Assembly: GCF_014905555.1 (NCBI RefSeq)
Contig: NZ_BNGS01000004.1
Span: forward strand, 248,001-312,000
Origin: Streptomyces sp. Y2F8-2
Lineage (GTDB): Bacteria; Actinomycetota; Actinomycetes; Streptomycetales; Streptomycetaceae
DNA length: 64,000 nt
Reading direction: 5' to 3'
A program made the position numbers and the translations under genes. Position 1 is the first letter of the stretch; the number at the start of each line of letters is the position of its first letter. Of the stretch, positions 41,799 to 50,987 are shown one piece after another. Below the pieces are notes generated by a model, which was not told the origin of the DNA, made no database searches, and was given only the letters and a program-made list of their open reading frames with translations.

Positions 41799-43121
41799 AT
41801 GACCAGTGTGGGTGTGCGGCGCTCCCGCCGACTCGGCCGCGGCGGCATACGCCGCGTGATTCCCCTCGCTGCCGTGGCCGCGGCAGGTGCCCTTCTGCTC
41901 TCCGCCTGCGGGTCCGGGTCCGGCTCGGGCGGGAACTCCAAGTCGCTGACGTTCTGGATCTCAACGGTTCCGGGGCAGGACGCGGGCTGGAAGAAGCTGG
42001 TGACGCAGTACAAGAAGGAAGCCGGCGTCGACGTCAAGCTCGTCAACATCCCCTACGACGGCTACACGACGAAGCTGCACAACGCCGCGCAGGCGAACTC
42101 CCTGCCCGACGTGGCGGCCGTGCCGGCGCTGGACCCGATCTGGTCGAACAAGCTGATCGACCTCAGCTCCATCGCCAACAACAAGAGCTACAACATCAAC
42201 GCCAACTTCCTCGCCAAGGACTCGTCCGGGAAGGTGCTGTCCATCCCCTCGGACGTCACCGCGTCCGGACTGTTCATCAACGAGACGCTGTTCAAGAAGG
42301 CCGGCGTCTCCTTCCCGACCTCGCCCCAGAAGACCTGGACCTGGACCGACTTCATCGCGGCGGCGAACAAGGTCCGGGAGAAGACCGGCGCCAAGTACTC
42401 CCTGGCGTTCGACCAGTCGCCGTCCCGGCTCCGCGCCATGGTGTACGAGATGGGCGGGAAGTACGTCCACGCGGACTCCTCCGGGAAGTTCTCGGTGGAC
42501 GACGCGACGAAGAAGGCCGTGAACACCTTCGTCGGATGGAACGACGACAAGACCATGCCGAAGTCGGTGTGGACCAGCGGCGCCGACCCGTCGGCCATGT
42601 TCCAGAGCGGTGACGTGGTCGCCTACTGGTCCGGCGTGTGGCAGGTTCCCGCCTTCGCGGAGAACATCAAGAAGTTCGACTGGGCGAGCGTCCCGACTCC
42701 CGCCCAGCCGGTGCAGGCCAGCGACGTCAACAGCGGCGGCATGATGGTGGGCTTCAACAACAACGGCGCCGCAGCCACCGCCGCGCAGAAGTTCATGTCG
42801 TGGATCTACGAGCCGGACCACTACCGCGAGCTGTGTGAGGCCTCCGGGTTCCTGCCGGTCGAGAACGGTCTGAACCCGAAGTACCCCTTCACCTCCGAGG
42901 CGGCGCAGGCGGCGTTCAAGCTGTACAACGAGGAGATCCCGCTCTACGCCCCGATCTCGGGTTACTTCAACAACGCGCAGACGGCCTGGGTGCTGAAGGG
43001 CAAGAACCTCACCACCGACCCGACCAAGACGGAACTCGGCAAGGCGATCAACGGCCAGCAGTCGGCCGACAAGGCCCTGGACAACATCGTGGCCGGCTAC
43101 AACCAGCAGGTCGGCGGCTGA
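41799..43121 (+). CDS. Sugar ABC transporter substrate-binding lipoprotein (locus B)
   Basis: A 440-residue extracellular solute-binding protein. A long basic N-terminus leads to a lipobox LLSAC (Cys near residue 37), then Gly/Ser linker and the mature protein (SLTFWISTVPGQDAGWKKLV, LPDVAAVPALDPIWSNKLI, DVVAYWSGVWQVPAF). ATG 41799 has AGGGATCGAAG upstream. It is the first gene of the operon binding protein-permease-permease-enzyme. The cargo is unknown; the downstream enzyme suggests an oligosaccharide. Confidence 0.92.
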   Translation: MTSVGVRRSRRLGRGGIRRVIPLAAVAAAGALLLSACGSGSGSGGNSKSLTFWISTVPGQDAGWKKLVTQYKKEAGVDVKLVNIPYDGYTTKLHNAAQANSLPDVAAVPALDPIWSNKLIDLSSIANNKSYNINANFLAKDSSGKVLSIPSDVTASGLFINETLFKKAGVSFPTSPQKTWTWTDFIAAANKVREKTGAKYSLAFDQSPSRLRAMVYEMGGKYVHADSSGKFSVDDATKKAVNTFVGWNDDKTMPKSVWTSGADPSAMFQSGDVVAYWSGVWQVPAFAENIKKFDWASVPTPAQPVQASDVNSGGMMVGFNNNGAAATAAQKFMSWIYEPDHYRELCEASGFLPVENGLNPKYPFTSEAAQAAFKLYNEEIPLYAPISGYFNNAQTAWVLKGKNLTTDPTKTELGKAINGQQSADKALDNIVAGYNQQVGG

Positions 43122-43137
43122 TCGCAGGCCGACGGGC

Positions 43138-43169
43138 CCGGGCGGCGGGGTCGGGACACCGCCGCCCGG
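43138..43169 (+). terminator. Intra-operon hairpin (attenuator-like)
   Basis: CCGGGCGGCGG pairs perfectly with CCGCCGCCCGG (11 bp, 10-base loop) between the binding-protein and permease genes. Such hairpins commonly stabilise or partly terminate transcripts so that binding protein is made in excess over permeases. Confidence 0.6.
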
Positions 43170-43244
43170 CGTTGGGCGCCCGCTGATGCCGGGCTCATGG
43201 CGTGAGCCCACAGGAACCCATTCCACCAGCACGGAGTCAGGAAG

Positions 43245-44156
43245 ATGACAATTAGCGCTTCGGACGTGTCCGCGAGCCCGCCCAGGAGACGCAGCAAGTA
43301 CACCCTCGCGCCGCTCGTCCTCATCGCGGCCAATGTCGTGCTCTTCGCGCTGTTCTTCGTCTGGCCTGCGGTGATCGGGCTCGTCTACTCCTTCACGAAC
43401 TACACGGGCGTGGGAGTGTTCCAGTGGGTCGGACTGGACAACTACCACAACCTGTTCGGGGACTCCACGTTCTACGACGCACTGACCCGGACGCTGCTGT
43501 ACACCGTCCTCTTCGTCCCGCTGAACTTCGCGCTCTCGCTGCTCGCCGCCAACCTGGTGGTGAACAAACACGCCAAGGGCTCGTCGGTCGCCCGCGTCAT
43601 CTTCTTCATCCCGTGGCTGCTGTCGCCCATCGTCGTGGGCGTCCTGTGGCGGTGGCTGTTCGGTGAGAACTTCGGACTGGTCAACTACGTCATCGAGAAG
43701 CTCGGCGGGTCCGCCGTTCCGTGGCAGTCGAATGCGGACCTGTCGCTGCTGGTGGTGGTGATGGCGGCATCCTGGATGTGGACGGGGTTCACGATGCTGC
43801 TGTTCATCGCGGCGATCAAGAACGTTCCGGTGTCGTACTACGAGGCGGCCTCGCTCGACGGCGCCGGCCCGTGGCGCCAGTTCATCAGCATCACGCTGCC
43901 GAGCATCGCGCCCACCTCGTTCATCGTCATCCTGCTCAACACGATCAACGCGATGAAGGAATACCCGGTGTTCGTCGCCCTCAACAACGGCGGACCCGGA
44001 TCGTCGAACAACCTGCTCGTCCAGTACATCTATGAGACCGGCTTCAAACGCGGCCAGATCGGCTACGCGAGCGCAGCGTCATTCGTGCTGATGCTCATCC
44101 TGATGGCCGTCGCGATCATCCAGCTGATCGTCAACCGGCGGGTGGAGAACCGATGA
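43245..44156 (+). CDS. Sugar ABC transporter permease (MalF type, locus B)
   Basis: A 303-residue six-span permease with EAA loop YYEAASLDGAGPWRQFISITLP. The start follows GGAGTCAGGAAG, and the stop overlaps the next permease start (ATGA), indicating tight coupling. It pairs with the following MalG-type permease to form the channel. Confidence 0.93.
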   Translation: MTISASDVSASPPRRRSKYTLAPLVLIAANVVLFALFFVWPAVIGLVYSFTNYTGVGVFQWVGLDNYHNLFGDSTFYDALTRTLLYTVLFVPLNFALSLLAANLVVNKHAKGSSVARVIFFIPWLLSPIVVGVLWRWLFGENFGLVNYVIEKLGGSAVPWQSNADLSLLVVVMAASWMWTGFTMLLFIAAIKNVPVSYYEAASLDGAGPWRQFISITLPSIAPTSFIVILLNTINAMKEYPVFVALNNGGPGSSNNLLVQYIYETGFKRGQIGYASAASFVLMLILMAVAIIQLIVNRRVENR

Positions 44157-45055
44157 CAACCACAGACATGCCACGCCCGCTCGACGCCGATGCGAAACAA
44201 GCGGTTCCAAGGAAGCGACCGCGCAACGCGGTCGGCGGTGGGCTCCGTCGGGCGGTGCCCGCGACGACACTGCTGTGGATTCTGGCGTGCCTCTACGGGT
44301 TGCCGGTGCTGTGGTTCATCCTCAGCGCCTTCAAGCCGTCCAGCGACCTGTTCTCCTATCCGCTGACGCTGGTCCCGCACAACCCCACCCTGTCGGGGTT
44401 CAGGGCAGCGTGGGACAGCGCCAACTTCTCCCAGTACTTCATCAACACGGCCATCGTGTGCGTGATCACGACGATCCTCACGCTGGGTGTCAGCTGCTGC
44501 ACCGGCTACGCGCTGGCCAAGTACGACAACATATGGCTCAAGGCCTTCTTCCTGTGCATCCTGGCAACCACGATGCTGCCGGGCGAGGTCATGCTCGCCC
44601 CGGAGTTCCTGGTGGTCCGCAACCTCGGCCTCTACAACTCTTTCGCCGGCATCATCCTCCCGGCCGTGCTCACCGCGACCGGATGCTTCATGTTCCGCCA
44701 GTTCTTCCTGACGGTTCCCGACGAACTCGTGGAAGCCGCACGCATCGACGGTGCCCGAGAACTGTCGATCTTCGTGCGGATCATGGTGCCGCTCTCCCGG
44801 CCCATCATGCTGACCCTCGCCATCCTGTCCTTCCAGTGGCGGTGGAACGACTACATCTGGCCGCTGCTGATGCTGAACGACCCCAACAAGTTCACCGTGC
44901 AGATCGGCATCCAGAGCATCGTCGGCGCGCAGAACGTCAACTGGTCGGTACTGCTCGGCGCATCGGTCATCTCCATGATCCCGCTGATCGTCATCTTCCT
45001 GGTCTTCCAGCGCTACGTCATGGGCGCCGACATCAACGCCGGACTGAAGGACTGA
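44153..45055 (+). CDS. Carbohydrate ABC transporter permease (MalG type, locus B)
   Basis: A 300-residue six-span permease with EAA loop LVEAARIDGARELSIFVRIMVP. It overlaps the previous gene by four bases and is followed after two bases by the unrecognised enzyme gene, so all are translated from one message. No ATPase gene is present. Confidence 0.93.
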   Translation: MTTTDMPRPLDADAKQAVPRKRPRNAVGGGLRRAVPATTLLWILACLYGLPVLWFILSAFKPSSDLFSYPLTLVPHNPTLSGFRAAWDSANFSQYFINTAIVCVITTILTLGVSCCTGYALAKYDNIWLKAFFLCILATTMLPGEVMLAPEFLVVRNLGLYNSFAGIILPAVLTATGCFMFRQFFLTVPDELVEAARIDGARELSIFVRIMVPLSRPIMLTLAILSFQWRWNDYIWPLLMLNDPNKFTVQIGIQSIVGAQNVNWSVLLGASVISMIPLIVIFLVFQRYVMGADINAGLKD

Positions 45056-45057
45056 CC

Positions 45058-46791
45058 GTGCAGATCACGCTGGACCGCGAGTTCGTCCGCGAGGTGGCCC
45101 GCGCCGCCGACCGGCAAGCCCTCCCGTTGACTGCCCGCCCGGACGAAGAACCAGCCGGCCTGGCCCATCGCGGTCTGGCGCGCCGGGTGAAGACACTGCT
45201 CGCGGCGTACCGTTCACCCGACTCGGCACTGCACGGCAGCGAGCGGGCCGTCGCCGCCACGATGACCCACCTCGCCGCTCTCATGGCGCTGCAGACCCCC
45301 TCCGGCCTCTTCGCCGGCGGGGACAACGTGCAGTCACCCCCGGATTCCGCGTTCACCATCAACGACGTGTGCGACGCGCACGTCCTCGCGACGGGCGCGG
45401 GGCCGGAACTGCGTGAGGCCTCCGCCGCCCTCGCCGAGATCGCCGGCGCGGCCGCCGAAAGCCTCCGGACAGGCGGAGTCCACACCCCGAACCACCGGTG
45501 GGAGCTGTGCGCGGCGCTGGCCCGGCTGCACCGGTCGTTCCCCGACGGCCGGCTGCTCGACCGGATCGAAGCGTGGCTCGCCGAGGGCGTCGACATCGAC
45601 GCGGAGGGCCTGTTCTCGGAGCGGAGCGCCAACTACGCGGCCCACGTGTCCAACCCGTCGCTGCTGCTGCTGGCCGACGTCCTCGGCCGCACCGACCTGC
45701 GCGACGCCGTCGAACGCAACCTCACCGCGACCCTGGACCTCATCCGCCCGGACGGCACGGTGGAAACCGTCCACTCGCGGCGGCAGGACCAGAACCAGCC
45801 GTTCCCGCTGGCGCCCTACCTGCCGCACTACCGGCTGCTCGCGATCCGCACCGGCCGGGGCGACTTCAGCCGGGCGGCGCGGCTGGCGGCAGCCTGCGGC
45901 ATCGACGACCCCAACCTGCTCGCCGAGACCATCCTGACCCCGGACCTGTGCCGCGCGCTGCCGGCACCGGCGCCGGAGACCCTTCCCCGCGAGCGGTACA
46001 TCGCCACGGCGCGCCTTGCCTCACGCGCCTCCGCTGCTGCGCACACCGTCGTGTACGGCGGCTCCGACGTGCCCGAGTACCGCCGCATTCGCTCGGGCCT
46101 CGCCAACAATCCGACCTTCCTGCGGCTGTTCGCGGGCGACGCGATCCTCGACGCGGTCCGGCTCTCGCGGGGATTCTTCGATATGGGGCCGTTCCGTGCC
46201 ACGGGCATGCAACGCCTCGCCGACGGCCGGTACCGGCTCACCGAAACCCTGACCGCCGCCTACTACCAGCCGCTTCCGCCGACCGAGCGGCGATCCGACG
46301 GCGCCTACCGGATGGCGGACGAGGGACGTTTCTCGGCTGCGATGGCTTTCCAGGACCGGCCGCGGGACGAGGTCGCGCTGACGACCGGCATCGACGTGGA
46401 CCTTCGAGAAGACGGTGCCGACCTACGGATCGACATGAGCGGACCACGGGTGCCGTGGGCACTCGAACTCACCTTCCGGCCGGGAGGCGAACTGCACGGT
46501 GCCGTACCGATCGGCGACAGACACTGGTGTCTCACGACCGGACCGATGACCTACCGGGCGGGCGACAGTGAGATCCGCGTCGAGGTCGGCGTCCACGCCG
46601 GGGAGCCGCTCGCAGAGCCGGAGCAGACCGACATCCTGCGGTACGACCCGGGTCAGGACTACACGTTGCTGGGCGGAACCGATGCGACGACCGGGGACCG
46701 GGTCTATGTCGGCGGACACGGCCCGCAGACATTGAGCGTCGCACTGCGGGCTCGCCGACCCGACCTTGTCGTGCGACCTCAACGCCGTTGA
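45058..46791 (+). CDS. Unrecognised, probably alpha/alpha-toroid carbohydrate-active enzyme
   Basis: A 577-residue soluble protein without a signal peptide. Residues about 60-270 look like a helical toroid (LAALMALQTPSGLFAGGDNV, HRWELCAALARLHRSFPD, SERSANYAAHVSNPSLLLLA). Then comes ETVHSRRQDQNQPFPLAPYL, and the second half is beta-rich (SAYRMADEGRF-like strands, RTTGPMTYRAGDSEIRVEV region). That plan, helical toroid plus beta-sheet domains, is shared by heparinase II/III-type lyases and some hydrolases, and the conserved Asn-Tyr and His-Ser-Arg-Arg clusters could be catalytic. I do not recognise the family with confidence. Being cytosolic and last in the import operon, it probably cleaves the imported oligosaccharide. 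GTG 45058 is two bases after the permease stop. Confidence 0.6.
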   Translation: MQITLDREFVREVARAADRQALPLTARPDEEPAGLAHRGLARRVKTLLAAYRSPDSALHGSERAVAATMTHLAALMALQTPSGLFAGGDNVQSPPDSAFTINDVCDAHVLATGAGPELREASAALAEIAGAAAESLRTGGVHTPNHRWELCAALARLHRSFPDGRLLDRIEAWLAEGVDIDAEGLFSERSANYAAHVSNPSLLLLADVLGRTDLRDAVERNLTATLDLIRPDGTVETVHSRRQDQNQPFPLAPYLPHYRLLAIRTGRGDFSRAARLAAACGIDDPNLLAETILTPDLCRALPAPAPETLPRERYIATARLASRASAAAHTVVYGGSDVPEYRRIRSGLANNPTFLRLFAGDAILDAVRLSRGFFDMGPFRATGMQRLADGRYRLTETLTAAYYQPLPPTERRSDGAYRMADEGRFSAAMAFQDRPRDEVALTTGIDVDLREDGADLRIDMSGPRVPWALELTFRPGGELHGAVPIGDRHWCLTTGPMTYRAGDSEIRVEVGVHAGEPLAEPEQTDILRYDPGQDYTLLGGTDATTGDRVYVGGHGPQTLSVALRARRPDLVVRPQRR

Positions 46792-46842
46792 CCTGGTAGC
46801 CGGCTCCGGAGGTCCTTCCAGGGCCGGCGCGCTCGCACGGCG

Positions 46843-47535
46843 TCAGGGGCGGCGTGACGGCTCCCGGCCCGACCCTGCCGGGGGCGCCCCGTAGGGTGCC
46901 GGCAGGGCCGTCCCCGGCACGATCAGGTCGGCGCGGTCCCGGGTCGCCGCGATCAGATCCGCGTTGTGCTGGTCGGTGCCCAGCACCCAGGCCACCGCCG
47001 CGTCGTGCTCCTTGCCGAACTCCTCGTGGCGGGCCACCAGTCGCCGGATGCGCTCCTGCTCGTCGATCTCGCAGAACCACACCTCGTCCAGGTAGGCCCG
47101 TACGCGTGCCCACGCCCCCGTACCCAGCAGCAGGTAGTTGCCCTCGGTCACGACCAGCCGCGCCGACGGCGGCACCGGGATCGCCCCCGCGATCGGCTGC
47201 TCCAGCACGCGTTCGAAGCCCGGCGCGTACACGATCTCGCCCTCCCGCTCCTCGTGCAGGCGCCGCAGCAGCGCCGCGTACCCGGCCGCGTCGAACGTGT
47301 CGGGCGCGCCCTTGCGGCCGCGGCGGCCCAGCCGGTCGAGTTCCGCATCGGCCAGGTGGAAGCCGTCCATGGGGACGTGCGCCGCCCACGGCGGCCCGTC
47401 GCCGTTCAGCTCACGGACCAGGTGCTCGGCGAGCGTCGACTTGCCGGCCCCCGGGCTGCCGCAGATGCCGAGGACAGCTCGGTGGCCGGGGCGGGTCAGG
47501 GCCGCCGCCCGCTTCAGGAGGTCGTCGAAGTTCAT
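46843..47535 (-). CDS. Nucleoside/nucleotide kinase family protein (P-loop)
   Basis: A 230-residue uridine-kinase/pantothenate-kinase-like NTPase. The P-loop is ICGSPGAGKSTLAEHL, followed by HVPMDGFHLADAEL (the acidic metal-binding DGFH of this family), GIVYAPGFER-type central strand and VVTEGNYLLLG. Relatives phosphorylate nucleosides, pantothenate or sugars (fructose/fructoselysine type), so the substrate is open. ATG 47535 is chosen because the P-loop begins at the usual distance. It is convergent with the locus B enzyme, 51 bases apart. Confidence 0.85.
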   Translation of the reverse strand: MNFDDLLKRAAALTRPGHRAVLGICGSPGAGKSTLAEHLVRELNGDGPPWAAHVPMDGFHLADAELDRLGRRGRKGAPDTFDAAGYAALLRRLHEEREGEIVYAPGFERVLEQPIAGAIPVPPSARLVVTEGNYLLLGTGAWARVRAYLDEVWFCEIDEQERIRRLVARHEEFGKEHDAAVAWVLGTDQHNADLIAATRDRADLIVPGTALPAPYGAPPAGSGREPSRRP

Positions 47536-47836
47536 CGTCCCGTCATTGCACCAGAGGTCGCGCAGGATGGCGAGACCGGGGTACGGGGCGCGGGGACCGA
47601 CCGGCCGTCGAGTCACCGGTGTACGTGAGGGACCGCCGGGAAGGCGCGTACCGGTCGCGGACGCCCTGGAGTACCTGCACGCGCTCGGCCGCGCCCACAC
47701 CGGCGTGCGGTTCACCCGGACCTGACGCCGGGTCCGGCAACGGCGTCGTGCTGCACGCCCGCCGACGGAGTGTCGACAGGGCGCAATGTGGCACTCGCCA
47801 CCCTCTGCCCGGCGTTCATGAGGGAAGGTGGCTCCT
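47536..47836. other. 301-base intergenic stretch, possible coding remnant
   Basis: Between the kinase and HAD genes, the plus strand from about 47620 to 47725 reads VPVADALEYLHALGRAHTG and ends VRFTRT-stop, which looks protein-like. It has no start or ribosome site. It may be the tail of a lost gene or chance in high-GC DNA. No clear promoter or repeat was seen. Confidence 0.3.
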
Positions 47837-48574
47837 ATGACGAAGCTCGGTCTTCCGGACGGTATCCAGGCCTGCCTCTTCGATCTCGACGGGGTCATCA
47901 CCAAGACCGCCGTCGTCCACGCGACCGCGTGGAAACAGACGTTCGACGACTTCCTGCGTGCGCGGGACGGGGCCGACTTCCGCCCCTTCGACGACAGCGA
48001 CTATGACGAGTACGTCGACGGACGGCCCCGCGCCGACGGCGTCCGCACCTTCCTGGCCTCCCGCGGCATCCGGCTACCGGAGGGCGCCTCCGACGACCCG
48101 CCCGACCGGCAGACCGTGCACGGCCTCGGCAACCGCAAGAACGAGCTGCTGCTGGAGCTGATCCGCACCCGCGGGGTCGAGGCGTACGACGGCACCATCC
48201 GTTACATCGGTGCCGCACGGGCCGAGGGCCTGCGCACGGCCGTGGTCTCCTCCAGCGCCAACTGCCGTGACGTGCTGCGGTCGATCAACGCCGAACACCT
48301 CTTCGACGTACGCATCGACGGGGTCGTGGCCGCCGAACGGCACCTGCCCGGCAAACCGCACCCGGACACCTTCCTCGCCGCCGCACACGACCTCGGCGTG
48401 GAGCCCAAGGCCGCCGCCGTCTTCGAGGACGCGCTCGCGGGCATGGACGCCGGACGCTCCGGCCACTTCGGATACGTCGTCGGCCTGGACCGCGTCGGCC
48501 AGGCGGACGCGCTGCGCGCCCACGGCGCCGACGTCGTCGTACCGGACCTGGTGAACCTGGGGGAGTGGTCGTGA
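47837..48574 (+). CDS. Beta-phosphoglucomutase-family HAD hydrolase
   Basis: A 245-residue HAD phosphotransferase. Motif I is CLFDLDGVITKT with the nucleophile and acid-base aspartates, the cap domain contains the DDSDYDEYVDGRPRADGVR stretch, motif II is AVVSSSAN, motif III lysine lies in GKPHPDTF and motif IV is VFEDALAGMDAG. It most likely interconverts beta-glucose-1-phosphate and glucose-6-phosphate. Its stop overlaps the GTG of the GH65 gene (GTGA), the same pairing as mycobacterial Rv3400-Rv3401. AAGGTGG lies upstream of the ATG. Confidence 0.9.
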   Translation: MTKLGLPDGIQACLFDLDGVITKTAVVHATAWKQTFDDFLRARDGADFRPFDDSDYDEYVDGRPRADGVRTFLASRGIRLPEGASDDPPDRQTVHGLGNRKNELLLELIRTRGVEAYDGTIRYIGAARAEGLRTAVVSSSANCRDVLRSINAEHLFDVRIDGVVAAERHLPGKPHPDTFLAAAHDLGVEPKAAAVFEDALAGMDAGRSGHFGYVVGLDRVGQADALRAHGADVVVPDLVNLGEWS

Positions 48575-50928
48575 TCACGCACAACTCGTACACCGTCGAG
48601 CCCTGGACCCTGCGTGAACGCGGCCTGAACCTGGACGTGCTGCCCCAGAGCGAATCGGTGTTCGCGCTGTCCAACGGGCATGTCGGCTGGCGCGGCAACC
48701 TCGACGAGGGCGAACCGCACGGACTGCCGGGCAGCTATCTCAACGGCGTCCACGAGACCCACCCGCTGCCCTACGCCGAGGCGGGCTACGGCTATCCCGA
48801 GTCCGGGCAGACCGTCATCAACGTCACCAACGGCAAGATCATCCGGCTGCTCGTGGACGACGAGCCCTTCGACCTGCGCTACGGCCGGCTGCGCTCCCAC
48901 GAACGCGTCCTCGACCTGCGCACCGGACTGCTCACCCGGACCTGCGAGTGGACCTCACCGGCAGGCTCCACGGTCCGCGTACGCTCCACCCGGCTGGTCT
49001 CCTTCACCCAGCGCGCGATAGCCGCCGTCGCCTACGAGGTGGAACCGGTCGGCAAACCCGCACGGATCGTCGTCCAGTCCGAGCTGGTCGCCAACGAGCA
49101 ACTGCCCGGCCGTGACCGCGACCCGCGTGCCGCGATCGTGCTCGAGTCGTCGCTGGAGGCCGAGGAGAACTTCGCGAAGAGCACCCGTCTGCGGCTGGTG
49201 CACCGCACCCGGCGCAGCGGCCTGAGGGTCGGCGCCGCCGCCGACCACGTCGTCACCGGCCCCGACCCCACCACGACCGAGAGCGAGGCGACCGACGACC
49301 TCGCCCGCCTCACCGTCGCCTCCGCACTCGACCCGGGTCAGACGCTGCGGGTGGAGAAGTTCGTCTCCTACGGCTGGTCCGGCACCCGGTCCCTGCCCGC
49401 GATCAGCGACCAGGTGGACGCGGCGCTCGCCGCCGCCGCCGGCGTCGGCTGGTCGGGGCTCGTCGCCGAGCAGCGGGAGTACCTGGACGAGTTCTGGGCG
49501 CGCTCGGACGTCGAGATCGACGGGGACGAGCAGATCCAGCAGGCGGTCCGCTTCGCCCTCTTCCACGTCCTTCAGGCCGGGGCCCGTGCCGAGCAGCGCG
49601 CGATCCCCGCCAAGGGACTGACCGGCTCCGGCTACGACGGGCACGCCTTCTGGGACACCGAGATGTTCGTGCTGCCCCCGCTCACCTACACCTCGCCCGG
49701 AGCCGTCGCCGAAGCGCTGCGCTGGCGGCAGAACACCCTGCCCGCGGCCCGCGAACGTGCCGTCCAACTGGGCCTGCGGGGCGCTGCGTTCCCGTGGCGG
49801 ACCATCGACGGCTCCGAAGGTTCGGCGTACTGGCCGGCCGGTACCGCAGCGTTCCACGTCAACGCGGACATCGCCGACGCCGTCGTCCGCTACGTCGCCG
49901 CCACCGGCGACGAACGCTTCGAACGCGACACCGGACTCGAACTCCTGGTGGAGACGGCCCGGCTGTGGCGGTCGCTCGGTCACCACGACCACCACGGCAC
50001 CTTCCACATCGACGGGGTGACCGGCCCCGACGAGTACAGCGCCATCGCCGACGACAACACGTACACCAATCTGATGGCCCGCGCGAACCTGCTGGCCGCC
50101 GCCGACGTGGTCGAGCGGCATCCGCGCCGCGCCGGGGAACTGGGCGTCGACGACGAGGAGGCCGCGGCCTGGCGGGACGCCGCCGAGGCCATGCACATCC
50201 CGTACAACCAGGATCTCGGCGTCCACGAGCAGCACGCCGGGTTCACCCGCTACCAGCGCTGGGACTTCGCCTCCACCGGCGCCGACCAGTATCCGCTGAT
50301 GCTGCACTTCCCGTACTTCGACCTGTACCGCAAGCAGGTCATCAAGCAGGCCGACCTGGTGCTGGCGATGTACACGTGCAGTTCCTTCTTCGACGCGGAG
50401 CACAAGGCGCGCAACTTCGCCTACTACGAACCCCTCACCGTCCGCGACTCGTCGCTGTCCGCCTGCTGCCAGGCGGTCATGGCGGCCGAGACGGGCCACA
50501 TGCGGCTCGCCTACGACTATCTGCACGAGGCCGCGCTGATGGACCTGCACGACCTGGAGCACAACACGCGCGACGGTCTGCACATCGCCTCTCTCGCCGG
50601 CACCTGGATGGCGCTCGTCGCGGGCTTCGGCGGCATGCGCCACCACGGGCAGCGGATCGCGTTCGCCCCGCGCCTGCCGGAGAGGTTCGGCCGCCTCGCC
50701 TTCACGCTGCAACTGCGGGGCCGCCGACTGCGGGTGGAGATCGGCCGCGGCGCGGCCACCTACACGCTGCAGAACGGCGACCCGCTGACCATCCACCACC
50801 ACGGCGAGCCGTTCACGGTCGACGCCGACAAGCCGCAGACCCTGGACATCCCGCCGCTCAAGCCCCGCCCCGCACCGGACCAGCCACCGCACCGGCGCCC
50901 GAACCACCCGGATGCGAACGAGGGCTGA
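48571..50928 (+). CDS. GH65 family glycoside phosphorylase/hydrolase
   Basis: A 785-residue GH65 enzyme of full family length. The N-terminal beta-sandwich starts ESVFALSNGHVGWRGNLDEG. The (alpha/alpha)6 catalytic barrel has FWDTEMFVLPPLTYTSP and the general acid Glu488 in TGPDEYSAIADDNTYTN, and a small C-terminal beta domain ends the protein. The family splits maltose, trehalose, kojibiose or related alpha-glucosides, often by phosphorolysis giving beta-glucose-1-phosphate. The coupled beta-phosphoglucomutase supports a phosphorylase. Hydrolysis of trehalose, known for some actinobacterial members, is the main alternative. The start is GTG 48571 with GGGGGAG upstream. Confidence 0.9.
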   Translation: MITHNSYTVEPWTLRERGLNLDVLPQSESVFALSNGHVGWRGNLDEGEPHGLPGSYLNGVHETHPLPYAEAGYGYPESGQTVINVTNGKIIRLLVDDEPFDLRYGRLRSHERVLDLRTGLLTRTCEWTSPAGSTVRVRSTRLVSFTQRAIAAVAYEVEPVGKPARIVVQSELVANEQLPGRDRDPRAAIVLESSLEAEENFAKSTRLRLVHRTRRSGLRVGAAADHVVTGPDPTTTESEATDDLARLTVASALDPGQTLRVEKFVSYGWSGTRSLPAISDQVDAALAAAAGVGWSGLVAEQREYLDEFWARSDVEIDGDEQIQQAVRFALFHVLQAGARAEQRAIPAKGLTGSGYDGHAFWDTEMFVLPPLTYTSPGAVAEALRWRQNTLPAARERAVQLGLRGAAFPWRTIDGSEGSAYWPAGTAAFHVNADIADAVVRYVAATGDERFERDTGLELLVETARLWRSLGHHDHHGTFHIDGVTGPDEYSAIADDNTYTNLMARANLLAAADVVERHPRRAGELGVDDEEAAAWRDAAEAMHIPYNQDLGVHEQHAGFTRYQRWDFASTGADQYPLMLHFPYFDLYRKQVIKQADLVLAMYTCSSFFDAEHKARNFAYYEPLTVRDSSLSACCQAVMAAETGHMRLAYDYLHEAALMDLHDLEHNTRDGLHIASLAGTWMALVAGFGGMRHHGQRIAFAPRLPERFGRLAFTLQLRGRRLRVEIGRGAATYTLQNGDPLTIHHHGEPFTVDADKPQTLDIPPLKPRPAPDQPPHRRPNHPDANEG

Positions 50929-50940
50929 GGCCGCACGCGC

Positions 50941-50976
50941 CGCTGCTCACCATGCCGTCCGGCACGGTGAGCAGCG
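50941..50976. terminator. Bidirectional hairpin between GH65 and lectin-glycosidase genes
   Basis: CGCTGCTCACC-A-TGCC pairs with GGCA-C-GGTGAGCAGCG (15 bp, one mismatch, 4-base loop) in the 59-base gap between the convergent genes. Confidence 0.7.
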
Positions 50977-50987
50977 ACTGCCCGGAC

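Noticed and set aside
40396..46791. Locus B as a horizontally acquired island
   Set aside because: No integrase, flanking repeat, tRNA or clear base-composition change was seen; divergent regulator plus importer is ordinary for Streptomyces.
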